A stretch of DNA of 64,000 bases from Lichenostomus cassidix. Taxonomy: Eukaryota; Chordata; Aves; Passeriformes; Meliphagidae. The DNA lies in NCBI GenBank assembly GCA_008360975.2, contig CM039189.1, positions 6,266,056 to 6,330,055 of the forward strand, given 5' to 3'. Under the pieces are notes generated by a model. The model made no database searches. It was given only the letters and a program-made list of their open reading frames with translations, and was not told the origin of the DNA. Numbering within the stretch: the stretch's first letter is position 1; each line of letters starts with the position of its first letter. Positions 1-11,600 of the stretch are shown here, piece after piece. The translations under genes were made by a program, and so were the position numbers.

Positions 1-2335
1 ACGTGTTCAGGAAACCACACTCTTCAGCTGGTTGGGAGGCTATCTCACACCAGAGGATGATATGGCTTTATCCATTCCTGTCCCTGTCACTTCTCAGCTG
101 CCACACAGGCACAAAGACTTCGATGCTTAGGAAACTCCTACTAGCCCAGAAGATTACTCAGCAACCCAGATTACTGCACATACACCAAGGTTTTCTTCTC
201 TCTGTCCAATGGCATCAGTCAGGCCTTAACATGTTCAAGACTCCAACTCAGAGAGCTTCCCCAACACAGCACCAGATATGAACACTGCCATGATGAAGAC
301 TGCAGCTCTGCATATGTTGCTGACAGAATCAGAATTTCCTCCAGTAATGAACTCCCTAAATTTCATCACTTGCTGTTCCATGTGGAAAGCAGAGCCAACC
401 TCTCCTTCTGTATCATTAGGATCATAACAGTAATTTATTAAAAAAAAACTGTCAAAACTAGATGCTATTGCACATTTCATAAGCTTTTAAGTAATGAATG
501 AAGGAAAAAAACATCTCACAGATACAGTCACATCAACTTTGGAAACCAAAATAAGAGCAGATACTAAAAATGAATGTTGGGAAAAAAACAACATGTAAGT
601 GTATACAGTCAAATCTTGCTCCAAATGCTTCCACAAGACCCAGATAGAAATAATTTTAAAAATACTGCAATCAAGCTTAATAGAGGCTTTACTTGATTCA
701 TCTATTTAAGAATCCAGAAAAAAAACCCTCACAATTTCTACACAAGAGACTGCTTGTAAGATTCAGATTAAGATGAACAGGCCAGATGCTCCAGTGTACC
801 AAATTTGCTCCTCAGCATTTTCCTATCCTGCCCACAAACTCAGCCCCACCATTCTGTGAAAGGGCAACCGCTGAGCATCAGAGCTGACAGGTTAACAGGA
901 AGGGGAAAAAAAAAAAGCACATCAGCCAATGACATTCCCACACCACAAGAGGATCCCAAACGTGTTGTTCAACACCACAAAATGCAACATAACCTGGCAA
1001 AATTTCAAACAGGTTTCCAGCAGAGTGACCTGCAGAGAGCAGCAGGAGATTCAGGGAGTCAGGCAAGGAAGACGACCTGGGAGCATGGCAGTGCCAGGTG
1101 TGCTCCCGGGTCTGAGTGCCCTGATGGGTCCCACCTGAGCCTCCACCATCCTCCCAGTCCAGGTGCTCCATTTAAGCTCAGGGCTGGGGCACAGGGGGCA
1201 AAACTCTGGCCTTTCTGTGTAGACCATTTTACCACTGAAAAAGTGGATGGAAAAACAGACAATAGGCTGCATAGCTCCAGCTCCCATATCATCTCAAGTA
1301 TATAGTTGGGATTTTCATCAGTCAGACATTTGTAGAGTAAGACTGATAAGATGCACTGAGAGGCACACAGATCTGAGTGCCTGCACCACACAGAACATCC
1401 CAGTATTACAGCTGACTGAACTCTGTGGTTCTGTGAAGGGAGTTCTGGGCATTAATAACCCTGCTTCAGAACCACTCAGCAATGTACTCTCATTAGCCAG
1501 ACCATCTGTGTAAAGGAACAACCTACGCTGTCACAGCACACACAGCCTGGGGCTGACCTTAATATCTTCCCCCACATATCAGCAGAGGACAAGAGGAGAG
1601 AAATCTGGCATTAGTTTCTGTCTTTACTGCTGCCAGAGGAAGATAGCTGGGCTGGAGAGGAAGTTTCTCACCTCTCCAGTCACTCTGCCAGCTGTGGCAA
1701 ATGTGCAGTGGCAACTTCTCTTCCTCCTAAGGTCCCACCAGTGAAGTGGGAAATTTGGCTGTCCTATTAAGATAGGATAAGTCCTGTTTAGATATCACAG
1801 GACTCTGGGAAAGAGAGGCTTCACAGATCATGTGAAACAGTAAAACCTCCTGACATTATTCAGTCAGTGTAAATTATCTGATGGACTGGAAAGCGCCCAG
1901 CATGACACAGAATTGCATTCCAAATATGAAGTATTTGTTGCTTTTTGCTCCTTCCTCTCTATCACACATGTGCTAAGACAAGCTGCCTGGTAGACCTTCC
2001 TGGAGGCTCTTCCTACCTGCACAAAAGTCTGAGATCCTTGATCTGACTGCTACAGGAACAACCTACACAGCCAATTGATGCAGATCAGAGGGCCTACAGG
2101 ACAGTGAGGATATATCCCAGCCCCAAGGGAAATATGCAGTCATCTTTAAGCATGTTGAGGTTTAGTCCTCTCTTTCTAGGCACATCATTTTTCCAGAATC
2201 TGCTTTTCTGGCCAACAAATATCATGCTTCCTCCTCAGGATGGAAAAAAAGCAAAACAAACCACTCAGACCCAATCTGCTTAATGTGCTGCTTACTCCAG
2301 GAAATGCCATTTTTTTCCATCTCTACCAATCTCTT

Positions 2336-2938
2336 TTAATCTTTGGTTCCTTCACTGCTTTCATCTGTTGCATTTATTAATTTCCTCTGCCTGTGGCCAC
2401 ATGCAAGTAGAGCTGCAGAGAGCAGCCCTGGTGCTATGGTGTGCTCTCTGCTGTTGTGAGAGCCCAAGAAGAGCTCCAGTAAGCCCAGGGCAAACCACAG
2501 TGTGGAGCACTGAGTGAGAGGAAACTCAGAGAGGGATTTGAAAGACTCTTCCAAGACACAATTAATGCTCATGTTTTCTTTAGAGCAGCAGAATGCAGCA
2601 ATGAGTACATTAACAGAAAGGTTGGCATTGTGAATACCAACAGGCATCTCAATTCAACCAAAAGTAAATTATCTGGATTGTGAGATGTCACCTAGGATGC
2701 CACTAAGTGTGTACAAAATGCTGTATCTCCTCTCATCATGAAATGGCAGAAATAATCTCTCACACATTAAGGCTGCTAGCAGGAACATTGTCCAGTGGAA
2801 ACAATGCTTTTCTAAGATTTCAGCATCTAGTTTTGCTGTTTTGCCCTTTCTAAGGGATGAGATCAAATTAAGACCCTTTTTGGATGTTTGATTTTGCAAC
2901 ACCTGCAGTAGTTGATCATCTTTGAAAATTTCACCTTT
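2336..2938 (-). pseudogene. coding-like minus-strand frame with two internal stops (unidentified)
   Basis: Reading leftward from 2938, one frame stays open to a stop at 2669-2671. After a second stop at 2654-2656 it stays open in the same frame to 2336, so about 200 codons are broken only by two stops five codons apart. An AG (…aaatagcag) precedes 2938, but its pyrimidine tract is poor. The translation is rich in Leu, Ile, Phe and Cys with charged residues between (e.g. KGEIFKDDQLLQVLQ, then STLWFALGLLELFLGS), which suggests helical-repeat protein. I do not recognise the family. It could be a decayed exon, two exons with a mini-intron, or chance. It is called a pseudogene only because of the stops. 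Confidence 0.18.
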
Positions 2939-4469
2939 CTGCTATTTATTCAAGACTTGCCAGTGAGTTAGAAAGCTATTAAGCATGGAATACATGACCA
3001 ACAGACAAGCAGGATAGAAAAGGACTTCTCTTGAAAAACTAGGAACAAAACAAAACAAGTTACCCAAAACCAGAGCTACTTGAGTGAGGTACAATGATTA
3101 GAACTGTTGGCAAGTGACAGACCTGGATACAGGAGTCTGTACCAGACCAGCTTTGTATCACATCAGCTTAATATGAAAGCTTCTCTTTTGACCTATAAAG
3201 CTCCTACAATAAAAAATTTTTTAAACAAGATCCATTTTTTATGCCTTCATAAAAGTTTGGGGTTTTGCATAAACAATGAGTAACAGCTTGGCAAAAGGTG
3301 ACTTTACATGGGCTACTGCAACTAAAGAAACTAGCAAGGATGTCAAAAACTCATGAACTGAGATATTAAAACACTTAAATGACATTTAGCATTACGCATT
3401 TAAGAAAAAAATTCAAGAGGATATATAGTAGACATGATTGTTGGGAAGCTCATGATATCCACTGTTTATATATCAGACATAAGAAAATATTGCCATATAG
3501 GTATTTTACAGCAAATGACTGTACCTAACTGAAAAAGGCCTAAAAAAAAAAAAAAGAGGCAAGCCAACAACAGCAAGATGCAATGACTTCAGCTACACAA
3601 AGAGTCTTTAGCTATACATTGCATGAAAATATGGAGGACAATGGTTCAAATAAACTCAACTGTGTTGGAAATAGTGCATGAAATCCCAGAAGTGATAAAA
3701 CTACTAGTCAGTGAAGAAAATGAAAGGAACCAAGTGGAAGAAATCAATCAAGAAGAAAAAGTAAGCTTTTTTTTTATGAAGGCAGGCAAGAGGCCAGATA
3801 ACATAGATGGACACACATGCAAAAAAGAAAACCACTGAAAAGTGTTGCACTGAGTAGAGCAAATGGTAAATTTGATAATAAACTAGGAAACTCCAGACTA
3901 AGGAATGACAGCAAGCAGTGAGGGGTGAAACCAATTTTTCTTGTGCTGGAGAAAAAAAACCACCTTCTAATGCAAATGGATGAGCTGATTAACAAAGCTT
4001 GCAGAGGCTGTTGTGAAAGCCGGGTGAATGGAGAGAACCCGAGGGAGACACTAAGAGCATGTAAACCAAATCAGGGAGCAGCTGACTGCATTCAGAGGGA
4101 AGAGGCTACAGGAGCACTCAGAAACACGAAAACAAGAACATGACCTAGGCTGCACGAAGCACCAGTAAACACACTGAAGTGGAGGGCAACAGGAGGCATC
4201 TGTTCGATGTGTTCTTAGACTGCTGAAGTATCAGCAGTTTTACAAATACCACCATTTATTAGTAGTAGTTTTTATAAGCAGGGGGAAGCACCAGAATGCT
4301 TATTTTTAGGGAAGTCATACAAAAACCGCAGAGAAACGACATTTGTTTTTCAGCACTAAAAACCCAACTGTTGAAAGGTGAGGACACCCCTTAATTTATG
4401 GAAATCCCAAACCCAATCCCCCATGCATTAACTTTAAATCATTATGGAAACAAAGGCTGCATATTTTGT

Positions 4470-4774
4470 CTATTGTGAGGACACTGAAGTACTTTTTTTT
4501 CTAAAATAGTTTACTATGTCAATGAAATTGCAGATGCTTCTGTGCACTTCAGGGACTTCAAACATTGCATCAATTATCTGAATAAGTAATGAAAAGACAT
4601 TGTGAATAAAATGGTTCAGCAAGCCTGGTTCACAAGTCAATTGCTTTCTGAATCCAGTAATATACTGTAATATTTGACGTGTTATTTCTTTTTGCAAGAG
4701 GTTAAGAGTTTCCTGTGCTTCTATGCTGTACTTGCAGAGTTTGGAGAGGTAAAAAACCAACAAAATGTGAAAGA
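4470..4774 (-). CDS. candidate exon, unidentified helical protein
   Basis: On the minus strand a good acceptor (gtgttgtccttcttgcag) ends just before base 4774. It is followed by about 100 open codons to a TAG at 4470-4472. The peptide looks protein-like and helical, with segments such as LSKLCKYSIEAQETLNLLQ and FSLLIQIIDAMFEVPEVHR. The first two bases of the exon need one base from an upstream exon; the candidate at 4947-5030 supplies it, giving a Val at the junction. Family unknown: the pattern is reminiscent of ARM/HEAT-type repeats, but no conserved motif confirms this. If the neighbouring CpG island belongs to ELAVL4 this would be intronic and the frame a chance event. Confidence 0.25.
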
Positions 4775-4946
4775 CTGCAAGAAGGACAACACACTTTTAG
4801 ATTCTCCACTACAGCCCTCTTTTCACACAAAACAAAACAAAAAAATGGAAGGTCACTGGAACCAGAACTTTGAAGTCCAACTAAGGCAGAAACATGAAAA
4901 TCCCCCTAGCAGATTGGGCCAGCAATTTAATACTTTAAAATTCCAC

Positions 4947-5030
4947 CTCTGACAAACTGGACTAGGTGATGGCAGAACATGAAATGTCTGTTTGTTGAGC
5001 TCTTGCTTCCAGAGAGTCTCTTACTGGCAC
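4947..5030 (-). CDS. candidate short exon upstream of 4470-4774
   Basis: On the minus strand an excellent acceptor (cttgctctgtttccag) precedes base 5030. The following 84 bases are open in the frame that starts after two bases, and a weak donor (AGAG followed by GTGGAA) closes it at 4947. The phase (one base left over) matches the acceptor phase of 4470-4774 across a 172-base intron. The peptide contains SKRLSGSKSSTNRHF. Two matching phases are only weak evidence in AT-rich DNA, and the donor is poor. Confidence 0.15.
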
Positions 5031-7859
5031 CTGGAAACAGAGCAAGCATAAGGCTGATTATAATTTCCATAACCCCCAAGGAAAACTATCGTGCAAGATG
5101 TTTGAGTAAGAGCAGTGCTGTTCGAAGGCAGCATTCATAAACAGAACAAAGACTAAACAAAAGGCTAAACAAGTACATCATAATTAACAACTACCACCAA
5201 ACTTTTAATTAAGATATGTAAGAAAAACCAAGGAGAGCTAATTAAACACCAGGATATGTACTTTCTTAGAAAAATCTGAATTGGTACCGTGAAGTAAACA
5301 GGCTAATTAGAAGTGACCACAATTATTTTGCCACTGTTTCTGAATTTTTCAAGATGATTTTTCATCTTGCTCTTTAATCCTACGCCTTTTTTGAACCCTT
5401 CTGTTGTTTGAATGCAGGATTCTTCCATCAATTTCTTAAAAAAACTGAGCAAAAGTGAAGAAAATACCACAGAGATTTAACTTTGTATGGCAGGCATATT
5501 TTGTCATTAGTTTTGAGACACACTCTTTTCTGCCTAGGACAGAATCATTCTTGCAGGGCCAGAATGATAATTATTATACACTCCCCCCATTAATCCTGAA
5601 CAAATCCACAGTTACTACAAATGTGTCCTGATAAAACTGCCACATCAATAAAGCTACACTCCACGTGTTTTTCTTTTATCCAGGCAGCTAGACCACTATA
5701 AGAATATGATGCTGTTTCACACAGATTTTACTGTTAGAGGTATCAACTTCCCTTAGGGCCAGAAAGCAGTTACAGATAATAGGAATCTAACTGGCAATAT
5801 TAAGGTTTTACTTCTTTCCTCTTATATACTACCCTTTCATGAAAATACATCCATTCTCATTACTTTTGCCATTCTTCAAAACTGTTACTGGGCTGATTTG
5901 AACAGTAATAGTTAATGCTGATAGAAACAAGTAAAGAAAAATGCTGACACAACCTGGAGTTATTTAAGAACTTATTTGCTACACATCTATTTCCAGAAAA
6001 TTAATAAAAAGTTGCTGACTTCCAGCTGTAAAAACTCCAAGTATACCTAGGCAAAATAAAAATTGGTAAAAAAAGGAATTCCCACCCACAGTCCAAAATG
6101 CAAACAGCAAAATGACTTGGAATGAACAACTTCTGCCTCTCCCCTACAGTGCTGGCACAACACCCAACACACCACTGAGAGCCACGTTAACTCTTCGTGA
6201 TTAGCAAGATTAGGAACCATCTTCCAGAAGGTTGTTTCAGTATCTATGCAGAAGCAAAACTCTATTTCTTAAAATACACTCTTATATTTAAGAAGTCTAT
6301 GGCCTCCTAAAATTCTGTTCTGATGTATCACTACACACTAATAAGGTAACCCTTAAACTATCCTGGAAGAAATGGCTGCCCACAGCAGCACCTTTCTTAT
6401 TCCACATTTAAGGTTCCAGACTATTGCTGTCCTGCCTGTAGCTTTCAGACTATTATGTCACCTTTTCCCCCTTCCACAAAACCAGTAAACATGTAAAGCA
6501 GTACACTTCTTTCTTGAAAGTCATTAATTTTAGACTTCTAAATTTGAGGTGTTTCCTCCACATCGAGACAAAATTAACAAGTCCTTCCTGCATATGAGTA
6601 AAAAAAAAAAGTTAACTGTGTTTCAAAACCCCTCGAAAATTTAGATGAAAATATGCATGCCTGTGCCAAGTAACTCACCAGCAATGCAGAAATGGAATGG
6701 AATCTCCATTTCCTCACACTATTTCCAGGCTTCTCTACTGCCAAAGCTAGATGAGCACTTTCTCCCTAGTCTACATTTTTCTGTTCAATAGGTGGAATAA
6801 AGTAAAAGGCTTATTTCTGTGCAAAGCCTTCTTCCTCTGCATAGCAATAAGCCTCACACTGTAATTGATTTTTTTTTAAAGTGTCATTTAAATTATTTTG
6901 GTATGATTTATCTTTCCTTACTTTTTCCTACAACATCTCAGAATATTAACAAGGAAATAAATGTAGTAATACTCTAACATCTTCAAACATTACCTAATTT
7001 AAAAATCTAATTTACTTTCTATCATTTAGGCTTCCTTACTATTTTAGATGTCACTCAGTGTGGATAGTAAAATTAGACTATCAGTTTCATTTTTGCTTTG
7101 AATGTGTTGCAGGTTCTGCTTCTCAACCACTAGAACCTTCTTGTTTAAGGTTTCCAAAATTGTTCTGGACTTTCTGAATTAAAAAAGGGGGGAACCACTG
7201 CTTTGTTTTTATTAAAAAAATTCTCAACTGCTCTCCCTGGCCCTTCTTACAAGAAAAGGCCAAGCGCTGGCACAAAACTAAACCTCCAATATACCTGTTA
7301 AATAGTATTCAGTGATCTTCTATTAATACAAGGAGATAATAAAAGTCTTAAATAGCACTGAGGGTGCCACTGGATACAATGACCTTCCAATGAAGCCAGT
7401 GGGAGACCTACTTAAGAGCCAATAAACTGAGCGAGTGATGCAATATGAGCTGTCCTGCTCTCGCTTTGGTGAAATTTAAAAGATGATTTATCACTGTAGG
7501 CAGCCTTACTGCCAGCCAACCTCCACAACCAGTGAGTCTTACTCAAGGCGTGCCACTCAAAAAGAACTCAGAGAAAATATTTAGGGAAATATATGTTCTT
7601 TAACACACATGCTCATTGATAGAATTTACTTTAGGAAGAGAGTTTTTAATACAGAATAACAAACGAACAGAAGTGTAAACTCTACCCACACTAACCTTTT
7701 AGCACCTGGGAATACTTCATTTACCACCAGCTCCCTGCAGGAAAAAACAACTCCATCGCCACAAAACCACCACGAACTTCCACAGTAACTATTAGGCAAT
7801 TAAAACTACACAGTCATGGGTAATGACTTTAATTAAAAACACCTTAATTGCGCTCATCA

Positions 7860-8650
7860 CAGTAAACGGGACTAAGCCTAGAACTCGCTTACGCGTCACA
7901 GTTACATAGGTAGGGAAAACTGGGAGAAGCCACTGGAAGCGCCCAGGGACAGAGCCAGGGAGAAGCCAGGCGCAGACACAGAGCCGGGCAGAAGCCAGGG
8001 GCAGGTAGAGACCCAGGCAGAAGCCAGGCGCAGACACAGAGCCAGCCACAAGCCATCCGCGGTCCCCCCGGTCCAGCCCGGCTCACACCGCCACACGCCC
8101 CGGCCCGCCTCCCCGGCAGCAGCACCCACACGCTCCGAGCGCGGCCCCGCTCCCGGCGGCACTCGACGCCCCGAGGGCGGATTCACCGCCGGAAGAGAGG
8201 GGAACGGGGTATAACCTCCTAGCCCCGGGAGCGCTCACCGCCAGGAGCAGTGAGAACGCGGCCAAGGCCCCTGCACCGCTCCCCTCCCCGCCCCGCCCGG
8301 GCTCCCTCACCGCGCTCCGGCCGCGCATCTTCCATCCACAGCGACGCGAGGGCGGCACGTGGCGGCGGCACCCACGGGGTCTCCCGGGCAGCCGGGCAGG
8401 GCGCTACGCGGCGGCGGGACGGGGAGCGGCCGCCATGTTAGCTGGCAGCGCTCGGGGAGCCGCGGGAGGCGGCGCGGGCAGAGCTCTTATGGCGCTCGGA
8501 ACCGGCCGCAGCTGTGCGGGGCGCGGAGAGACAGAGCACACGTGTGGGGTGCGGAGAGGGAAGAGCCGGAGCAATGCACCCGGGACGGTCCGCACAGCTC
8601 CGCTCCCTCCCGGGCGGCTCCCGATGTGGGAATAGAATTTGCTGAAGTGT
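7860..8650 (-). promoter_or_regulatory. CpG island, probable promoter firing to the left
   Basis: The sequence changes abruptly from AT-rich to very GC-rich, with dense CpG and GC-box-like runs (ccccgccccgcccgg near 8286). A YY1-type element, AACATGGCGGC on the minus strand, sits at 8427-8440; such elements usually lie just downstream of the start site and point in the direction of transcription. On the minus strand a strong donor (GCG followed by GTGAGG) occurs at 8311/8310, 24 bases after an ATG at 8335 that would encode MEDARPER plus one base. A second donor-like site is at about 8238. No downstream gene is identified. Because ELAVL4 lies divergent to AGBL4 in mammals, an ELAVL4 leader exon is a reasonable guess, not shown by the sequence. 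Confidence 0.6.
7921..8058. repeat. about 30-bp GC-rich minisatellite in the CpG island
   Basis: There are four to five imperfect head-to-tail copies of a roughly 30-bp unit containing the core 'agaagccaggcgcagacac'. The clearest copies begin near 7962, 7990 and 8020; more diverged ones lie at 7924 and 8050. The array explains the repetitive 'LLPGS / CAWLLPGS' peptides found in minus-strand frames here, which are not genes. Confidence 0.85.
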
Positions 8651-11600
8651 TAGCGGGCTGAGGTTTGTGCTGATCTCTGAGGTGCTTCCCCCTGGCTCCG
8701 ACTGGATCCGTGACCCTCGCCCATGGAGATGTATGAGGTAGAATTCTGAGTAGGTTAAAAAGCCTCGTTTTCAATCAGTGTTCAAGGAAAGGATAAGATG
8801 ATGTGACACAAATGTATGATCGTGTGCCACAAATAGAACGTTGTGGGAAGCTTTTCCTTAGACATAAGCTTTGTCCTATATTTTTTCAAACAGTTTATTT
8901 CCTTGCTGTGTAGGTCATTCTTAACATTAGGCTAAATTTAGCTGAAGATGCACCAACAGACTGAGGAAGCCAACTTAGACCTACAGCCTCAGCTGTGGCC
9001 TGGTCAGGAACCTGAGTGTGAAATTATTTACATTTTTACTGATTTATTTTTGTTTCAGTTAGCTTGGTTAAAAGTAACAATCTCATATTTAAATAAAATA
9101 CCTGGAGTAAAAAAAAAAAAATTAGAAGCTTCTAGCTTGCCTGGCTTACTTTAGTGCTGCAAGCCATATATACAACTTGCATTAATTTCAAGGGTATTTC
9201 TACCACAAAGTGAGGAAAGACTGAACATCTTGGGCCTTTTGAAGATTTGTACCTGAAACTTCAAAACAGGGTCCAATCTCCGCTTCCAGTAAGGACAGCA
9301 GAATTTGTACTTGTTTATGTACTTTGATTTTCAGTTCTTTGTGTATAAATTTAGCTGTGGGTGGAGTATCCTGAGCCAGATTCCTCCTTCTATGCTATAC
9401 ATGCAGGATTACAGAAAGACAGACATGATTCTGTGCTAGATTGACAAGGAATTGAATTTCCCAGCAAATGCTGGATCAGAGCCATCTGTTTCAGAAATTA
9501 GCATAGCAGCAATTTGTTTGTTTGGCTTCATCTGTCTATTAGTTTGGTCCAAATCCTGTTGTTTTAGAGACATGCTATCACATAGGAAAAGGATCTGTGA
9601 TACACTCTGTTCAGGCAACCCCTAAAATACATGAATTATTCTGAGCAGAGCAGATATGAAATGTCATTGTCAGAAATCCAGACAAAGCTAAAGTAAGATG
9701 ATTTGTTTTTCTTTAAACAAGTTTGACTTTCTCATAGCACTCTGTTTTGTATTAAATCATCTCCCCCTAACCAGTGTCCTGGTCTCAGAATACTTCTCTC
9801 CAACCCTAAGTAGTATTGCTGTACTTGTAGGTGTGCTGGATATTTTCCTCCTGTTTATTTTGACAGAATGATGGAAAATCCTTCCTGACTTACAGCGTCT
9901 ACAACTTTTGAAGAGGTATTGATATTCTTAAAAACTGAAAAATCTAGCTGCAAACAACAGTCAGGAAAAGGGCATCAGTCCATTAAATGATAAGGTATCA
10001 CCACATTAGACAACAGCTTTTCTAAAATGTTTCATTTTGAGCTCTGTATACCCAAAGAAAATGACATCTCTTACACAGCATTTTTATTTGTGGCATAAAC
10101 AGGCTGTACTATTTAGGATTTCAGTTATTTGCCTAGATTTTTTTAGGGTCTCTGGAAAAAAAAAGAAAATAATACTCCAAAAGCTTGCATTTACCATTTT
10201 ATAGTTCCTATTGGATCTGGTCACAGTGCAAATGTTTCTCCACACATGTAGAGAAAGGTCTACAGTGTTGTACAACTAATGATAATTATGTGGCATTTGC
10301 TTGATGATGCAAGTTTTGATTCAGAGGATGTTTCTAACTACTCTTTCAAAATATAACCCAAAATAGTCATGGGAAGGTCTTCTGTACCCTTGAGAAGTGC
10401 AAAGACCAGTATAGTTACTATGAAAAGAGAATTCTAGGTAGATCTACTCAAATAAGAAGTAATGGGAATATTTCCTATAACTGAATACTTCTAATGCATG
10501 ATGTAGAGACTACACAAAGTAAAACATTTAGTTCATTTTCGTGTTAGTTCATTTCTTAGTTACGTGGCAAAAACCACCAAAAAAACACCTTCTAAAATAA
10601 GAACTTACATTTCTCCTTCAGAAAAACGAGTCGTATGTTGCAGGCAATGAAAGTGATGTAAAGTCTCAGCTCAGAGGACGAGAGTGCTCATTCCACACCT
10701 GCCCTAGAGATCACCTGTGTTGCTCTGTGTGCATCTGTCTCTACCTGAGCATCCTGCTCACCTTACTCCTCCCACCGTCCGCCCCATTTCTTTGTCTCAC
10801 CTGAGCCACCAACAATCGGTTCTGCTGGAGTTTGGAAACCTGGGCTGAGCGGAGGGGGAGGGAGTTGCCAAGGAGAAGTGCTTACCCAGGTCACTGCTAA
10901 AATCAACACCCAAGGCAGAGCTGTGCTCGCCTTTCCTCATGATGAAACCAGCTGAAGTCAGACGGTGACAACATCTGGTGGCTTCTCTGTGCTGTCAGAG
11001 CGGGGCGGTGAAATTGCCCCTTCAGAAGATGCTTCTGAATCGATACACGGGTAATGCACACTATGGTGTTTAGAACAAATAGCAAATGTCAGAAGTAAAT
11101 AGTTCTGTATTTTTAAGCAATGGAAAGAGAGTGTAAGTGCTTTTCCAGGGTAAGCATAGAAAGCCATTACAAAGCGTATCTTTGCAACTGACCTATAAAA
11201 GCTATAAACACATCAAAGGCTTTGAGGACATCAGATACAAACTTTAATTCTTCCCACAGTCAAAACTCCATGAAGTCAATGTCCCAGGATCACGACTCTG
11301 AGTATGCTCAGTAATGCTAATGGAACTCAGACTTCCATGGGCAGCTTCATTCACAACTGTAATTTAATTCAGGTTACAATTTATTAAATAGTGATTTCTT
11401 GTAATGATTTTTCCTCTAAATTGCTGAATGTAAGGCAACACAATTCTTTAGAATAGAATTTCTTGGAGGTTTTATTATAGATGAGAAATTTTAAAAATAT
11501 AGCTGAAATGCTTTTTCTTCAAGACAACAACTTTTTGTTTACAGTTGGCAGGTTAAGAGGTTATATTTGTGTCACAAGTAAAGGCAGGCAGAATTTCTTC

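Larger units (their letters stand above)
1..7859. other. AT-rich stretch without an identified gene
   Basis: This is AT-rich DNA with no recognised protein family, RNA gene or intact mobile element. If the CpG island to its right drives leftward transcription, this stretch is the first intron or downstream part of that unit. Three minus-strand open frames inside it look more protein-like than background and are listed separately. A mildly GC-richer patch lies near 1000-1200. No clear CR1 end was seen. Confidence 0.5.

Noticed and set aside
235..480. 81-codon minus-strand frame with a hydrophobic C-terminal segment (AAVFIMAVFISGAVLG)
   Set aside because: There is an acceptor-like AG at about 409, but no recognisable family, and the downstream sequence quickly hits stops.
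6462..6737. Further candidate minus-strand exons (6679-6737 and 6462-6587) that are in phase with the MEDARPER start at 8335
   Set aside because: Acceptor of the first lacks a pyrimidine tract, the peptides are unrecognised, and such phase agreement is easy to obtain by chance in AT-rich DNA.
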